Of a stretch of DNA of 64,000 nt, positions 1-8,800 are shown one piece after another. Both the position numbers and the translations under genes were made by a program. The stretch's first letter is position 1; the number at the start of each line of letters is the position of its first letter. Source of the DNA: an uncultured Candidatus Hydrogenedens sp. (GTDB lineage Bacteria > Desulfobacterota_D > UBA1144); contig CACLTT010000002.1 in the NCBI GenBank assembly GCA_902609885.1, forward strand, positions 62,001 to 126,000. Reading direction: 5' to 3'. The notes below the pieces were generated by a model. The model was not told where the DNA came from, did no database searches, and was given only the letters and a program-made list of their open reading frames with translations.

Positions 1-1
1 A

Positions 2-979
2 GCAACCCCTGTCGTAGGAATCACTCTATTGTTATTAATAGGAGAAAGGTATTTTGGTTTAGGCTTCTTTGATCCGGCTAAAGGCGGAGACCCTGTTTTA
101 TTTCAACACTTCTTTTGGTTTTATTCTCATCCAGCCGTATATATTATGATACTTCCTGCTATGGGTATTATTTCAGAGGTAATACCTGTATTTTCCAGGA
201 AACCGATTTTTGGTTATAAAGCCATTGCATATTCAAGCCTTGCAATTGCTCTAATTAGCTTTTTGGTTTGGGGACATCATATGTTTACCAGTGGACAGTC
301 AAAACTTATAAATATTATTTTTTCAGTCATAACATTTGCTGTTGCTGTGCCAACAGCTATAAAAGTTTTCAATTGGTTGTGGACAATGTATAAAGGTTCA
401 GTAGAACTAAGTGCTGCCATGCTATATTCTCTTGCTTTTATTTTTCTTTTCACAATTGGTGGTCTAACAGGATTATTTTTAGGAGCTTTAGCTGCGGATG
501 TTCATTTACATGATACTTATTTTGTTGTAGCACATATGCATTATGTAATGATTGGTGGAACCGTATTCGGATTATTTTCTGCGATTCATTTCTGGTATCC
601 AAAAATGTGGGGCAAAATGTTTGACGAATTTAAAGCAAAAATTGCATTTACACTAATATTTATTGGATTTAATATTGTTTTCTTCCCTCAATTTATACTT
701 GGTACACAGGGCATGCCAAGAAGATACTTCAACTATGCCCCTGAGTTTGAAACCCTTCATCAGCTATCCACCTATGGAACTTGGATACTTGGAGTTGGAT
801 TTATTTATATGCTTTATACATTATTTAAACCCGTTGGAGCTGCAGACTCTAATCCTTATAGATCTGTCTCTTTAGAGTGGCAAATGCCGTCACCCCCGCC
901 GACTTTAAATTTTAAAGAGATACCAACGGTAACAACATCAACCTATGATTATGGCACTAAAGTGGAGCAGGAGGCTTAG
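2..979 (+). CDS. coxA: Cytochrome c oxidase subunit I, A2 type (5' end outside window)
   Basis: Catalytic subunit of an aa3/caa3-type heme-copper oxidase in the inner membrane, reducing O2 and pumping protons. The reading frame is open from base 2, so about the first third of the protein lies upstream. Visible motifs: FYSHPAVY (CuB histidine and the cross-linked tyrosine), WGHHMFTSG (two further CuB histidines) and [13 protein letters not shown] (heme a3 and heme a ligands). The A1-type glutamate of GHPEVY is absent and YS precedes HP, the hallmark of the A2 subfamily. The stop is followed 4 nt later by the likely GTG start of subunit III, with AGGAGG at 969-974 inside the end of this gene. 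Confidence 0.95.
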   Translation, partial: ATPVVGITLLLLIGERYFGLGFFDPAKGGDPVLFQHFFWFYSHPAVYIMILPAMGIISEVIPVFSRKPIFGYKAIAYSSLAIALISFLVWGHHMFTSGQSKLINIIFSVITFAVAVPTAIKVFNWLWTMYKGSVELSAAMLYSLAFIFLFTIGGLTGLFLGALAADVHLHDTYFVVAHMHYVMIGGTVFGLFSAIHFWYPKMWGKMFDEFKAKIAFTLIFIGFNIVFFPQFILGTQGMPRRYFNYAPEFETLHQLSTYGTWILGVGFIYMLYTLFKPVGAADSNPYRSVSLEWQMPSPPPTLNFKEIPTVTTSTYDYGTKVEQEA

Positions 980-983
980 GTTA

Positions 984-1628
984 GTGCAGATTATGAAGTT
1001 TATTAAATCTTTAGCTTATCCTTCAGAAATGCTTCCTCCTATTGTTGAAGAAGAAAGTCATTTCGATCCTGAAACAGAGCATTCTGCTGCCAAACTAGGT
1101 ATGTGGCTTTTTCTTGCTACTGAATTATTGTTGTTTGGTGGATTATTTGCAGCTTATGCAATTTTCAGAGCAAAATACCCGGTTATGTTTGCTGAAGGGT
1201 CCGCAAATCTTGATGTTGTTTTAGGGTCTGTTAATACAGTAATTCTTATTTTTAGTAGCTGGACAGTAGCTGTTGCAGTTACCGCAATTCAAGAAAACAA
1301 AATAAAATTAGTCCAAGTTATGTTATGGATAACTTTAATATGTGCAGCAATTTTTGGTATTAATAAATATTTCGAATATTCATATAAACTTAGCAATGGA
1401 ATTGGCCCAGGTACAGATATTTTTTATTCTATTTATTTTGCTGCTACTGGTGTTCATATGTTGCATGTCTTTATTGGTATGGCTGTTCTAGGAGTCATTC
1501 TGAAGAGAACCTATGAAGGAAGATATTCTAAGGAGAAATTTACAGCAATTGAAATTGGTGGTTTGTATTGGCACCTCGTTGATCTTATTTGGATTTATTT
1601 GTTCCCATTGCTGTATCTAGTTGGTTAA
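984..1628 (+). CDS. ctaE: Cytochrome c oxidase subunit III
   Basis: Non-catalytic core subunit of the same oxidase; stabilises subunit I during turnover. The protein opens with an acidic stretch (HFDPETEHSAAKLGMWLF), typical of subunit III in caa3-type enzymes, followed by several hydrophobic helices. Start choice: GTG at 984 lies 9 nt after AGGAGG (969-974). An in-frame ATG at 993 is the alternative but is 18 nt from the ribosome site; an upstream ATG at 945 would overlap subunit I by 35 nt. The next gene follows after 9 nt. Confidence 0.92.
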   Translation: MQIMKFIKSLAYPSEMLPPIVEEESHFDPETEHSAAKLGMWLFLATELLLFGGLFAAYAIFRAKYPVMFAEGSANLDVVLGSVNTVILIFSSWTVAVAVTAIQENKIKLVQVMLWITLICAAIFGINKYFEYSYKLSNGIGPGTDIFYSIYFAATGVHMLHVFIGMAVLGVILKRTYEGRYSKEKFTAIEIGGLYWHLVDLIWIYLFPLLYLVG

Positions 1629-1637
1629 GGAGTTATT

Positions 1638-1919
1638 ATGGCGAGTGCAAATCCATATAAAACATATTTAAATATTTGGTTATTGTTAATGTTCTTAACT
1701 TTTATTACTGTTTATGCCGCAGAGTTTGATTTTGGTGCGTTAAATGTCCCAATTGCTCTTCTTATAGCTTCAGTTAAAGCTGGCGTAGTAGCCTTACATT
1801 TTATGCATCTAAAATATGAAGACTCAATGACATGGATCTTTGCAATATACCCCTTATTCTTACTATTTTTATTAATAGCCTTTTCTGCAACTGATATTTT
1901 CACAAGAGTTGCTAATTAA
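1638..1919 (+). CDS. ctaF: Cytochrome c oxidase subunit IV (caa3-type small subunit)
   Basis: Small integral membrane subunit of the oxidase, 93 aa with about three hydrophobic segments and the conserved KAGVVALHFMHLK region seen in the prokaryotic subunit IV family. Its place directly after subunit III and before the heme A biosynthesis genes is the usual caa3 operon order. A good ribosome site (AAGGAGT) sits just ahead of the ATG. Confidence 0.9.
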   Translation: MASANPYKTYLNIWLLLMFLTFITVYAAEFDFGALNVPIALLIASVKAGVVALHFMHLKYEDSMTWIFAIYPLFLLFLLIAFSATDIFTRVAN

Positions 1920-1930
1920 GCAGGAAGTAT

Positions 1931-2785
1931 ATGGGTAAACTTGAAAAGCTAACTCTAGGATCATTAATTATATTATTAATTTGGGGAAATATGGTTAGTG
2001 GATTGGGGCATGGATTAGCTTGCCCTGACTGGCCACTATGCTTTGGTCAATTTTTTCCGGATATTAATTTTCCTATTTTTATGGAACATGGCCATAGAGT
2101 TATGGGCCTAATTGTATCAATATTATTTTTTTTTCTTGCAAAAAATAGAATAAAAAATTATATTGGCAAACAAAAATTTCTTCCTATTGTTGCAGCATTA
2201 CTGTTAACAATTCAAATAATTTTGGGGGGATTGGTAGTTATTTTTCAACTTGAAACAAATTTAACAACCTTTCATTTTGGTAATGCAATATTAATTTTTC
2301 TTCTCATATATACTATGTGCAAATATCCTACAAATATTGAGCTTTCCTCAGCCAAGTTTTTCTCTTCCAAAGCGACAAAATATATAATTTTTTTTCTAAT
2401 TATATATTTTCAGCTTGTTTTGGGTGCATACACAAGACATTCAAATGCTGGATTGGCCTGCCCAGATTTTCCCACCTGTCTTGGTTATTGGATACCACCA
2501 TATCTTAGCGAGACAGTTTTTCTCCATCTTTTACATAGATTTTCAGGAATTTTAATTTTGGTTTATTCTTTATTCCTTCTTTTAATAACTTATAGAGAAG
2601 ACATTAAAGATCAGTTTAAGCGTATTGGCAAGCTAACATTACTAGTTGGAGTTCAAATTGCTTTAGGTATTTATGTTGTAGTTTCCAAGTTAGCCTTTTC
2701 TATGACAGCAGTACATCTATTTGTTGCTTTATTAATTATTATGATTGCATTAGATGCTATTTTTGATGAAAATAAAATAGTGTAA
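1931..2785 (+). CDS. ctaA: Heme A synthase (COX15/CtaA family)
   Basis: Hydroxylates the C8 methyl of heme O to make heme A for the oxidase encoded upstream. The 284-aa protein has the family's internal duplication: two halves of about four helices, each with a cysteine pair in the same setting (ACPDWPLC near residue 30 and ACPDFPTC near residue 175) and conserved heme-ligand histidines (EHGHRVMG and LHRFSG). It lies 11 nt after subunit IV and 5 nt before ctaB, so assembly and structural genes look co-transcribed. Confidence 0.93.
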   Translation: MGKLEKLTLGSLIILLIWGNMVSGLGHGLACPDWPLCFGQFFPDINFPIFMEHGHRVMGLIVSILFFFLAKNRIKNYIGKQKFLPIVAALLLTIQIILGGLVVIFQLETNLTTFHFGNAILIFLLIYTMCKYPTNIELSSAKFFSSKATKYIIFFLIIYFQLVLGAYTRHSNAGLACPDFPTCLGYWIPPYLSETVFLHLLHRFSGILILVYSLFLLLITYREDIKDQFKRIGKLTLLVGVQIALGIYVVVSKLAFSMTAVHLFVALLIIMIALDAIFDENKIV

Positions 2786-2790
2786 CTATT

Positions 2791-3654
2791 ATGAAAAAGC
2801 TTAAGGCATTAATATCCCTTTCGAAGCCAAATATTATATTGAGCGTCGGTCTTACTGGTTTGACTGGAATGGTATTAGCAAATAGAGATATACCAGATGC
2901 AAAGCTAGTTTTTTTTACCTTGTTCTCTTTAATATTATCTGCTTCAGGGGCAGCAATGATAAATAATATAATCGAGCAAGATAAAGATAAATTAATGGAA
3001 AGACTCTCTAAAAGGGTAGAGAGCTTGGCTTTGATTGGAAAAAAAAATCTAACAATCATCGCATCATTTTTAACAACCTTTTCACTCGGAGTTTCTTTTT
3101 TTCTTATTAATACAACTAACTTTCTATTTACCTTGGCAGCAATTTTAAGCTATACAATTTATTACACCCTATTTTTAAAGAGATCGTCACCTTTTGGAAC
3201 AGTATTAGGTGGTATACCTGGTGCATTACCAGTTTTGATTGGTTTTTCTTCAGTTAATCCAAATATTTCAGAACTATATATTAATGGGATCATTATGTTT
3301 ATTTTTATGATGTTATGGCAACCTCCTCACTTTTGGTTATTAGCGCAATATCAAGCCGATGATTATAAAAAAGCAGGATTTCCAGTTATGCCAATAATAT
3401 ATGGAAAAAAATTTACTAATTATCTTATTATGATTTATAGCCTATCTCTTTTGCCTTTCTCACTATTTTTCTGGTTTAGCGGGATAGCATCCAATTCATA
3501 TGCAGTAATTGCTATCACTCTTAGCCTATCTTTTTTATACATAGTTTATAAATCTTTCTCAGATAGTAAAAAATATAAGACTGCATTTTTATATTCTATA
3601 CTCTACATGTTATTAATTCATATATCTTTGATATTAAATATTTCAACACAATAA
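2791..3654 (+). CDS. ctaB: Protoheme IX farnesyltransferase (heme O synthase)
   Basis: UbiA-family prenyltransferase that adds farnesyl to heme B, giving heme O, the substrate of CtaA. The protein is 287 aa with many hydrophobic helices. The first prenyl-diphosphate motif reads NNIIEQDKDKLMER near residues 52-65, a divergent form of the NxxxDxxxDxxMxR family motif with Glu at the first acidic position. The second loop has QPPHFWLLAQ followed by YKKAGFPVMP, as is usual. Last gene of the oxidase operon; no hairpin terminator is visible in the 40 nt before hisD. Confidence 0.93.
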   Translation: MKKLKALISLSKPNIILSVGLTGLTGMVLANRDIPDAKLVFFTLFSLILSASGAAMINNIIEQDKDKLMERLSKRVESLALIGKKNLTIIASFLTTFSLGVSFFLINTTNFLFTLAAILSYTIYYTLFLKRSSPFGTVLGGIPGALPVLIGFSSVNPNISELYINGIIMFIFMMLWQPPHFWLLAQYQADDYKKAGFPVMPIIYGKKFTNYLIMIYSLSLLPFSLFFWFSGIASNSYAVIAITLSLSFLYIVYKSFSDSKKYKTAFLYSILYMLLIHISLILNISTQ

Positions 3655-3682
3655 TTTTTTAATTCAAAATTTATATTTGTTG

Positions 3683-3688
3683 TATAAT
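3683..3688 (+). promoter_or_regulatory. -10 box (TATAAT) for leaderless hisD transcription
   Basis: Perfect TATAAT ending 6 nt before the hisD ATG, with no Shine-Dalgarno between. A -10 hexamer normally spans -12 to -7, so transcription would begin at the A of the start codon. I see no TTGACA-like -35 at 16-18 bp. Confidence 0.7.
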
Positions 3689-3694
3689 TGATAA

Positions 3695-4984
3695 ATGAAA
3701 ATAATTTCATTAAATAAGTCAAAAATAGATAAAGAAATTTTTAATATTAGAAAATCTCAAGAAGAGGATTTTGAAAAAGTTGAAGATTTAGTTTTAAAAA
3801 TAATTACAAGTGTTAAAAAAAATGGTGATAAAGCTTTATCATTATTTACTAAAAAGTTTGATGGAATATTAATTAACTCAAATAATTTAAAATTAAATAA
3901 GTTTATTATCGATAAATCCGGAGAAAAGTTAACTTCCGAATTAAAAAATGCTATTAAAACATCAATAAAAAGGGTGACAGATTATCAAAAAAGAAAGCTA
4001 ACTAAAAATTATAGATATAAGGATGAGTTTGGAAATAAGCTTGGTTGGAACGTTAGCCCACTCGAAAGAGTAGGTATTTATGTTCCAGGCGGAACTGCAT
4101 CGTATCCATCAAGTTTAATTATGACAGGTTGTCTTGCAAGGGCAGCTGGTGTTAAAGAAATTATAATATGTACTCCCCCCAACAAAAATGGGATAAATGA
4201 ATCAATTTTGTATGTAGCTAAATTACTCAAAATTCATGAAGTATATCAAGTTGGCGGTGCTCAAGCAGTTGCGGCAATGGCATATGGAACTAAAAGTATT
4301 ACAAAAGTCAATAAAATCGTAGGACCTGGAAATATTTTCGTCGCCGCAGCCAAAAAACAAGTATTTGGGAATGTTGGTATTGACATGATTGCGGGACCTA
4401 GCGAGGTTTTGATTTTATCAGATTCTTATGCAAACCCTAATTTTATTGCAAATGATTTATTAGCTCAGGCTGAACACGATTCGAAAGCATCAGCTATCTT
4501 AGTAACAAATTCAAAAAAACTAGCAAAAAAAGTTCATGAGCAAGTTAATAAACTAGTCAAAAATGCTAAAAGAAAAAATATTATTAAGCAGTCATTAAAT
4601 AAAAATGGAAAAATTTATATTATGTCCAACGTTAAAGATTGTATTGAATTTACAAATAAGTTTGCCCCTGAACATTTAGAGATCTTTTTGAAGAATTTTA
4701 CAAAATTTGAAAAAGATTTTAAAAACGCAGGATCTATATTTGTTGGAGAAAATTCTGCAGAAGCGTTTGGTGATTATATTGCTGGGCCAAGTCATGTTTT
4801 ACCTACTAATGGAAATGCTTTATTTTCTTCTCCGTTAAGCTCTCTAGATTTTATAAAATATTCAAGCTTTACTTCAATCTCTAAGATAGGAATGGAACGC
4901 CTTTCAAAAAATGTTGAGACTTTAGCTGAATCGGAAGGATTGTATGAACACTCAAATTCTGTAAGAATAAGGAAAAATAAATGA
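3695..4984 (+). CDS. hisD: Histidinol dehydrogenase
   Basis: Last two steps of histidine synthesis: L-histidinol to L-histidine with two NAD+, using Zn2+. The 429 aa length is normal. Diagnostic segments are the Zn/substrate region [11 protein letters not shown], the catalytic histidine in FAPEHLEIF, and GPSHVLPT near the C-terminus. Start at ATG 3695 fits both the family N-terminus and the TATAAT box 6 nt upstream. The stop overlaps hisC (ATGA). hisG and the other his genes are not in this window. Confidence 0.95.
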   Translation: MKIISLNKSKIDKEIFNIRKSQEEDFEKVEDLVLKIITSVKKNGDKALSLFTKKFDGILINSNNLKLNKFIIDKSGEKLTSELKNAIKTSIKRVTDYQKRKLTKNYRYKDEFGNKLGWNVSPLERVGIYVPGGTASYPSSLIMTGCLARAAGVKEIIICTPPNKNGINESILYVAKLLKIHEVYQVGGAQAVAAMAYGTKSITKVNKIVGPGNIFVAAAKKQVFGNVGIDMIAGPSEVLILSDSYANPNFIANDLLAQAEHDSKASAILVTNSKKLAKKVHEQVNKLVKNAKRKNIIKQSLNKNGKIYIMSNVKDCIEFTNKFAPEHLEIFLKNFTKFEKDFKNAGSIFVGENSAEAFGDYIAGPSHVLPTNGNALFSSPLSSLDFIKYSSFTSISKIGMERLSKNVETLAESEGLYEHSNSVRIRKNK

Positions 4985-6054
4985 GTATGAGAATTAAGAG
5001 GCACCTTAAAAAACTTACACCCTATACCCCAGATTCTATAGATTATAAAATAAGACTCAATGCAAATGAATCCCCTTTCAATGAAACAAAAAAACTTTTG
5101 AATAAAATAAAGTCTGGGAACCTTTCGATACAACTCGATGATAATTCGATAAATAGGTATCCTGATCCATCCTACTCAATTTTATTAAATAAGATTTCAA
5201 GGAGATATAACGTCAGGACTTCAAATATAGCTTTATCTAATGGTTCTGATGAGCTAATACTTTATTTATTAATGTGCTTAACTGGAAAAACTTCCAGAAT
5301 TTTAACTTTTGATCCAACTTTTTCAATGTATCAAATACTATCCGAGACATTAAATATAAAATGTAATAGAATTCCTTTGGATAAAAATTTTGATATACCA
5401 ATCAACTCTACTTTGAAAAAAATTAAAGAATATGACCCGGATATTATTTTTATAGCATCTCCTAATAATCCCACAGCCAATTCTTTTTCAAAAGAGAAAA
5501 TTTTAAAAATTATTGAGAAATCAGATGGATTAGTTGTGATTGATGAAGCTTATGGAGATTATTCAAAAACATCTTTTATACAACAACTTTCAAAATATAA
5601 TAATCTAGCAATTTTAAAAACCATGTCTAAAGTTGGGTTCGCATCACTTAGAGTTGGGTTTCTAATTGCAAACCAAGAGGCTATTAAAATAATAAATAAG
5701 GTGCGCTTACCTTATAATTTATCAACCTTATCTAATATTATAGCCCAAGATTTTTTTGATGATGATAAAAAATATATTAAAGATATACAAAAAATAGTTA
5801 ATGAAAGAGAAAGGCTAAGCATTTTATTAAAATCATATGATAAATTTGTTGTGTATCCTTCAGATTCAAACTTCATATTTATAAAATTTAGTAAAACCAA
5901 AAGTTTATATAAATACCTTCAAAATCATAATATTAGTATAAAAGTATTTAGAAACCCTAAGTTAAAAGATTATTTTAGAGTAACCATAGGCACAAAGAAA
6001 GAGAATGATTTAATTCTCTCTTGTATTAAAAAATTTTTTGACAAAAATAAGTAG
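4981..6054 (+). CDS. hisC: Histidinol-phosphate aminotransferase
   Basis: PLP-dependent class I/II aminotransferase, converting imidazole acetol phosphate to histidinol phosphate. The 357 aa carry SPNNPT (cofactor loop), DEAYGDY (Asp that contacts the pyridine nitrogen) and KTMSKVGFASLRVG (Schiff-base lysine). Its ATG shares bases with the hisD stop (ATGA), implying translational coupling. The 3' end overlaps the oppositely oriented lnt gene by 45 nt, the longest convergent overlap in the window. Confidence 0.95.
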   Translation: MSMRIKRHLKKLTPYTPDSIDYKIRLNANESPFNETKKLLNKIKSGNLSIQLDDNSINRYPDPSYSILLNKISRRYNVRTSNIALSNGSDELILYLLMCLTGKTSRILTFDPTFSMYQILSETLNIKCNRIPLDKNFDIPINSTLKKIKEYDPDIIFIASPNNPTANSFSKEKILKIIEKSDGLVVIDEAYGDYSKTSFIQQLSKYNNLAILKTMSKVGFASLRVGFLIANQEAIKIINKVRLPYNLSTLSNIIAQDFFDDDKKYIKDIQKIVNERERLSILLKSYDKFVVYPSDSNFIFIKFSKTKSLYKYLQNHNISIKVFRNPKLKDYFRVTIGTKKENDLILSCIKKFFDKNK

Positions 6055-7482
6055 TACTAATATTAAATAATACGATATTTCGATAATTGTATAATAACTG
6101 TGATAAATCGTCTTTTTATTTATTATGGGTATATCGTAAAAAATACTTCCCTCATTATTCAAATCAATTTTTTCAATGATTTTTCCATTTGGTGAAATTA
6201 TTGCACTGATTCCATTATTTGCCGATCGTACCAAAAATTTATTTGATTCTATTGCCCTTGGCAGTGAAAGCATTAAATGTTGATAGGCTGCACGCGAATT
6301 ACCATACCAAATATCATTTGTTATATTAATAAGGTATCCAATATTATTATCATTAATGATCGATGATAAATCATGTGCGAATAGGTCTTCATAACAGATA
6401 AAAACAAAAACAGAATTTCCATTCTGAAGCTGAATCGATTTATTTTTTCCTGGTGTTAGATCACGGAAGTTTTTATATATAGGAATAAATTTAGATATTA
6501 TTTCTTTTAATGGATAGTATTCACCATAAATTAATAATTTTTTTTTATTTTTAAAATTTATAAAATTATTTTTATCATTGAAAAGAATTGCAGAGTTATA
6601 AAAATTATTATCTTTCTTTGTAATAGCTCCAAAAAGTAATTCTTTTGAATTGAATGTATATTTGTTTTTAAAATCATTTTTAAATCTTTTAATTTGATCT
6701 GCATTATCTAGATTAATTGAATTTAATGAGCTTTCTGGCCAGATTATTAGATCGGATCTAAATTGACTATAAATTTTGAGGTTATTTTTTTTATTATTTG
6801 GTTGAACAATAGTAACTGAATTTTTTTCATATGATTTATAATTTTCTTCATACTCACTTCTTTCTAAAAATAAAAATATCAAAAATACTAGTGGGCATAT
6901 AAAAAAATATTTAAATTTGTCTTTTTTAATATAAATTAAATAAATAGAAAAATTTAAATATAGAACAAAAACAGAAATTATATTAATTCCTAAAAAACTA
7001 ATAAAATGACTAAAGTATTTAAAATTTATTTGCGAGTTTCCTAATTTATAAGGAAAAATTCTAGGAAATATATTTTCTATACAAACCCATATAAAGATTA
7101 AGATTAAAAATTTTATAAAATGAAATTTTTCTCTATTTGAAAGAGTTTTTTTTATGATAAAAAAAATAATTATAAAAAATACTGATTCATATAATGAATA
7201 TATTAGATGTATTAAAATACCATTAAGAAGAGATACTCCGGCTATATTTATTAATGTTTCTGTTAACCAATATTGACCAATAAAAGAACTTATGATTCCG
7301 AATAATAATCCAGAGAATATAATATTAATATTTTTGAATTCAAATAAATACAGAATTGGTAATAGAAAAAACCAATGAAGAAAATATAAATCAAAATTTA
7401 AATATGGAACTGAGTATAAAATGGCTGATAAAATAATAAGTAATGCATTAAAATTAAATATATTATTTGTTTTTATTAACAT
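6010..7482 (-). CDS. lnt: Apolipoprotein N-acyltransferase
   Basis: Inner-membrane enzyme that adds the third acyl chain to lipoproteins, needed for Lol sorting to the outer membrane. The N-terminal half is very hydrophobic (about 6-7 helices); the C-terminal half is a nitrilase-like domain with the catalytic triad visible: Glu in WPESSLNS, Lys in KKKLLIYGEYYPL and Cys in VFICYEDLF. The 490 aa length is usual. A TAAATT hexamer 6 nt before the ATG suggests a leaderless start; its 3' end runs 45 nt into hisC. Confidence 0.9.
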   Translation of the reverse strand: MLIKTNNIFNFNALLIILSAILYSVPYLNFDLYFLHWFFLLPILYLFEFKNINIIFSGLLFGIISSFIGQYWLTETLINIAGVSLLNGILIHLIYSLYESVFFIIIFFIIKKTLSNREKFHFIKFLILIFIWVCIENIFPRIFPYKLGNSQINFKYFSHFISFLGINIISVFVLYLNFSIYLIYIKKDKFKYFFICPLVFLIFLFLERSEYEENYKSYEKNSVTIVQPNNKKNNLKIYSQFRSDLIIWPESSLNSINLDNADQIKRFKNDFKNKYTFNSKELLFGAITKKDNNFYNSAILFNDKNNFINFKNKKKLLIYGEYYPLKEIISKFIPIYKNFRDLTPGKNKSIQLQNGNSVFVFICYEDLFAHDLSSIINDNNIGYLINITNDIWYGNSRAAYQHLMLSLPRAIESNKFLVRSANNGISAIISPNGKIIEKIDLNNEGSIFYDIPIINKKTIYHSYYTIIEISYYLILVLLIFVKKFFNTREN

Positions 7483-7488
7483 AATATA

Positions 7489-7494
7489 AATTTA
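7489..7494 (-). promoter_or_regulatory. Likely -10 box for lnt
   Basis: On the minus strand this reads TAAATT, 6 nt before the lnt ATG. It sits in the 41-nt divergent gap shared with the HNH gene. Weaker than other boxes in the window because the region is uniformly AT-rich. Confidence 0.4.
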
Positions 7495-7523
7495 AGTATA
7501 ATTATAATCTGGTAAAATATATA

Positions 7524-8120
7524 ATGATTAATTCATCTGTATTAGTTCTTAACAAATTTTTTTTTCCGATTGACACAACTAATGTAAAACGAGCTTTTTT
7601 AATGCTTTATGGTGGAGCAGCAAAAGCTGTTAATTTAAATTACGAAACATTTGACTTCAATTCATGGAGTGAAATTTCTGCCGCTAATGAAGAAGATTCA
7701 ATTAAAACTGTATCAGCTATGATAAAAATTCCCAGAGTAATAATGGTTGTTCGCTATGATAGAGTACCAAGTAAAGAAGTTAGGTTTAACAGATATAATA
7801 TTTTTAAGCGAGATAGATTGCAGTGCCAGTATTGCGGTGACATATTACCTAAATCAGAGTTAACTATAGATCATGTTATACCTAAAGCTTTAGGCGGTAA
7901 AACAGTGTGGGAGAATGTAGTATGCGCATGTTCAAAATGTAATAGAAAAAAAGGGTGCAAAACTTTAGAAGAGGCCAACATGAAATTGATAAATAAACCC
8001 ATTAAGCCAACCTGGGAGTTACTATCAAATTTATATATTCAAACTACAACATATAAAGAATGGAAGCCCTTTTTAAGCTTTATCGATTCCTCATATTGGA
8101 ATGTAGAACTTGTTGATTAA
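7524..8120 (+). CDS. HNH endonuclease family protein
   Basis: 198 aa with a C-terminal HNH nuclease fold: a zinc knuckle (CQYCGD, then CSKCNRKKG) bracketing the catalytic core DHVIPKALGGKTVWENVV, at about residues 98-142. The N-terminal 90 residues (opening SSVLVLNKFFFPI) match the extension common to stand-alone chromosomal HNH proteins, which are not linked to a methylase. Cellular role is not established for this family; repair or processing is more likely than restriction because no modification gene is nearby. A TAAAAT box lies 5 nt before the ATG. Confidence 0.85.
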   Translation: MINSSVLVLNKFFFPIDTTNVKRAFLMLYGGAAKAVNLNYETFDFNSWSEISAANEEDSIKTVSAMIKIPRVIMVVRYDRVPSKEVRFNRYNIFKRDRLQCQYCGDILPKSELTIDHVIPKALGGKTVWENVVCACSKCNRKKGCKTLEEANMKLINKPIKPTWELLSNLYIQTTTYKEWKPFLSFIDSSYWNVELVD

Positions 8121-8138
8121 TTTTTGTTGACAAAAAGT

Positions 8139-8144
8139 TATAAT
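8139..8144 (+). promoter_or_regulatory. Possible -10 box for rplU-rpmA
   Basis: TATAAT 32 nt before the rplU ATG. Transcription would start near 8151, leaving a leader of about 26 nt that contains the ribosome site GGAGGT (8165-8170). A nearby TTGACA (8127-8132) is only 6 nt away and cannot be its partner. Confidence 0.4.
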
Positions 8145-8176
8145 TTGTAAAAATATATACCTTCGGAGGTATATTG

Positions 8177-8488
8177 ATGGAAGCTGTTATTAAAACTGGT
8201 GGAAAACAATTTTATGTACAGAAAGGTGATATTATTGAAGCGGAAATAACTTCTCAAGATATTGGCGCAGAAATTATCATTGATGATGTTTTACTTATAA
8301 GTGATTCATCTAATCTTATCTCTGATCCAAAAAAACTTAAGTCTGCAAAGGTTAAGGCCAAGATTCTTTCATTTGTAAAAGGGAAAAAAATTAAAGTTTT
8401 TAAATTTAGAAGAAGGCAGAACTCTAAAACATTAAATGGCCATAGACAAAATTATCAAAAAATGGAAATTATTTCCATAGATAAGTAG
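8177..8488 (+). CDS. rplU: 50S ribosomal protein L21
   Basis: Large-subunit protein binding 23S rRNA. Starts MEAVIKTGGKQFYVQKGD, the standard L21 N-terminus, and is about 103 aa. ATG at 8177 is chosen over the in-frame TTG at 8174 because it is 6 nt after the strong ribosome site GGAGGT. It is followed 9 nt later by rpmA, the near-universal rplU-rpmA pair. Confidence 0.97.
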   Translation: MEAVIKTGGKQFYVQKGDIIEAEITSQDIGAEIIIDDVLLISDSSNLISDPKKLKSAKVKAKILSFVKGKKIKVFKFRRRQNSKTLNGHRQNYQKMEIISIDK

Positions 8489-8497
8489 GAGAAAGAT

Positions 8498-8755
8498 ATG
8501 TCAACTAAAAAAGGTGGTGGTAGTACTAAGAACGGAAGAGATTCAATTGGTAAGAGATTGGGTGTTAAACTTTTTGGTGGCCAAGATGTAAGGTGTGGTG
8601 GTATTATTGTCCGACAGAGAGGTACTAAATTTTATCCTGGTAAAAATGTTGGATTAGGTCGAGATCATACAATTTATGCTTTAATTGATGGTAAAGTCGA
8701 ATTTATAAAAAAGGGTAAATCTAAAGTATTTGTTAATGTAGCTTCAACTATATAA
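8498..8755 (+). CDS. rpmA: 50S ribosomal protein L27
   Basis: L27 reaches the peptidyl-transferase centre with its N-terminal tail. The 85-aa protein has the expected opening ([15 protein letters not shown]) and the core [14 protein letters not shown]. There is no N-terminal extension before the glycine-rich tail, so it is the non-cleaved (Gram-negative) form. A good ribosome site (AGGAGAAAG) precedes it. No obg follows; alaS is next, with its own promoter. Confidence 0.97.
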   Translation: MSTKKGGGSTKNGRDSIGKRLGVKLFGGQDVRCGGIIVRQRGTKFYPGKNVGLGRDHTIYALIDGKVEFIKKGKSKVFVNVASTI

Positions 8756-8788
8756 TTAATTTCAATTTATTCTCTCTTTAAATCTGAT

Positions 8789-8794
8789 TATAAT
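8789..8794 (+). promoter_or_regulatory. -10 box (TATAAT) for leaderless alaS
   Basis: Perfect TATAAT with 6 nt (ATCCCA) to the alaS ATG and no ribosome site in between. Predicted transcription start is the A of the start codon. Confidence 0.7.
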
Positions 8795-8800
8795 ATCCCA

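Noticed and set aside
4792..5133. 113-codon antisense frame across the hisD/hisC junction
   Set aside because: Opposes two clear genes and has no promoter-like or ribosome signal; AT-rich antisense frames of this size are expected.
7524..8120. HNH protein as part of a restriction-modification or defence system
   Set aside because: No methyltransferase, specificity subunit or other defence gene nearby; the neighbours are lnt and rplU.
8127..8144. TTGACA and TATAAT before rplU as a sigma-70 promoter pair
   Set aside because: Only 6 nt separate them, against the required 16-18; only the -10 is kept, tentatively.
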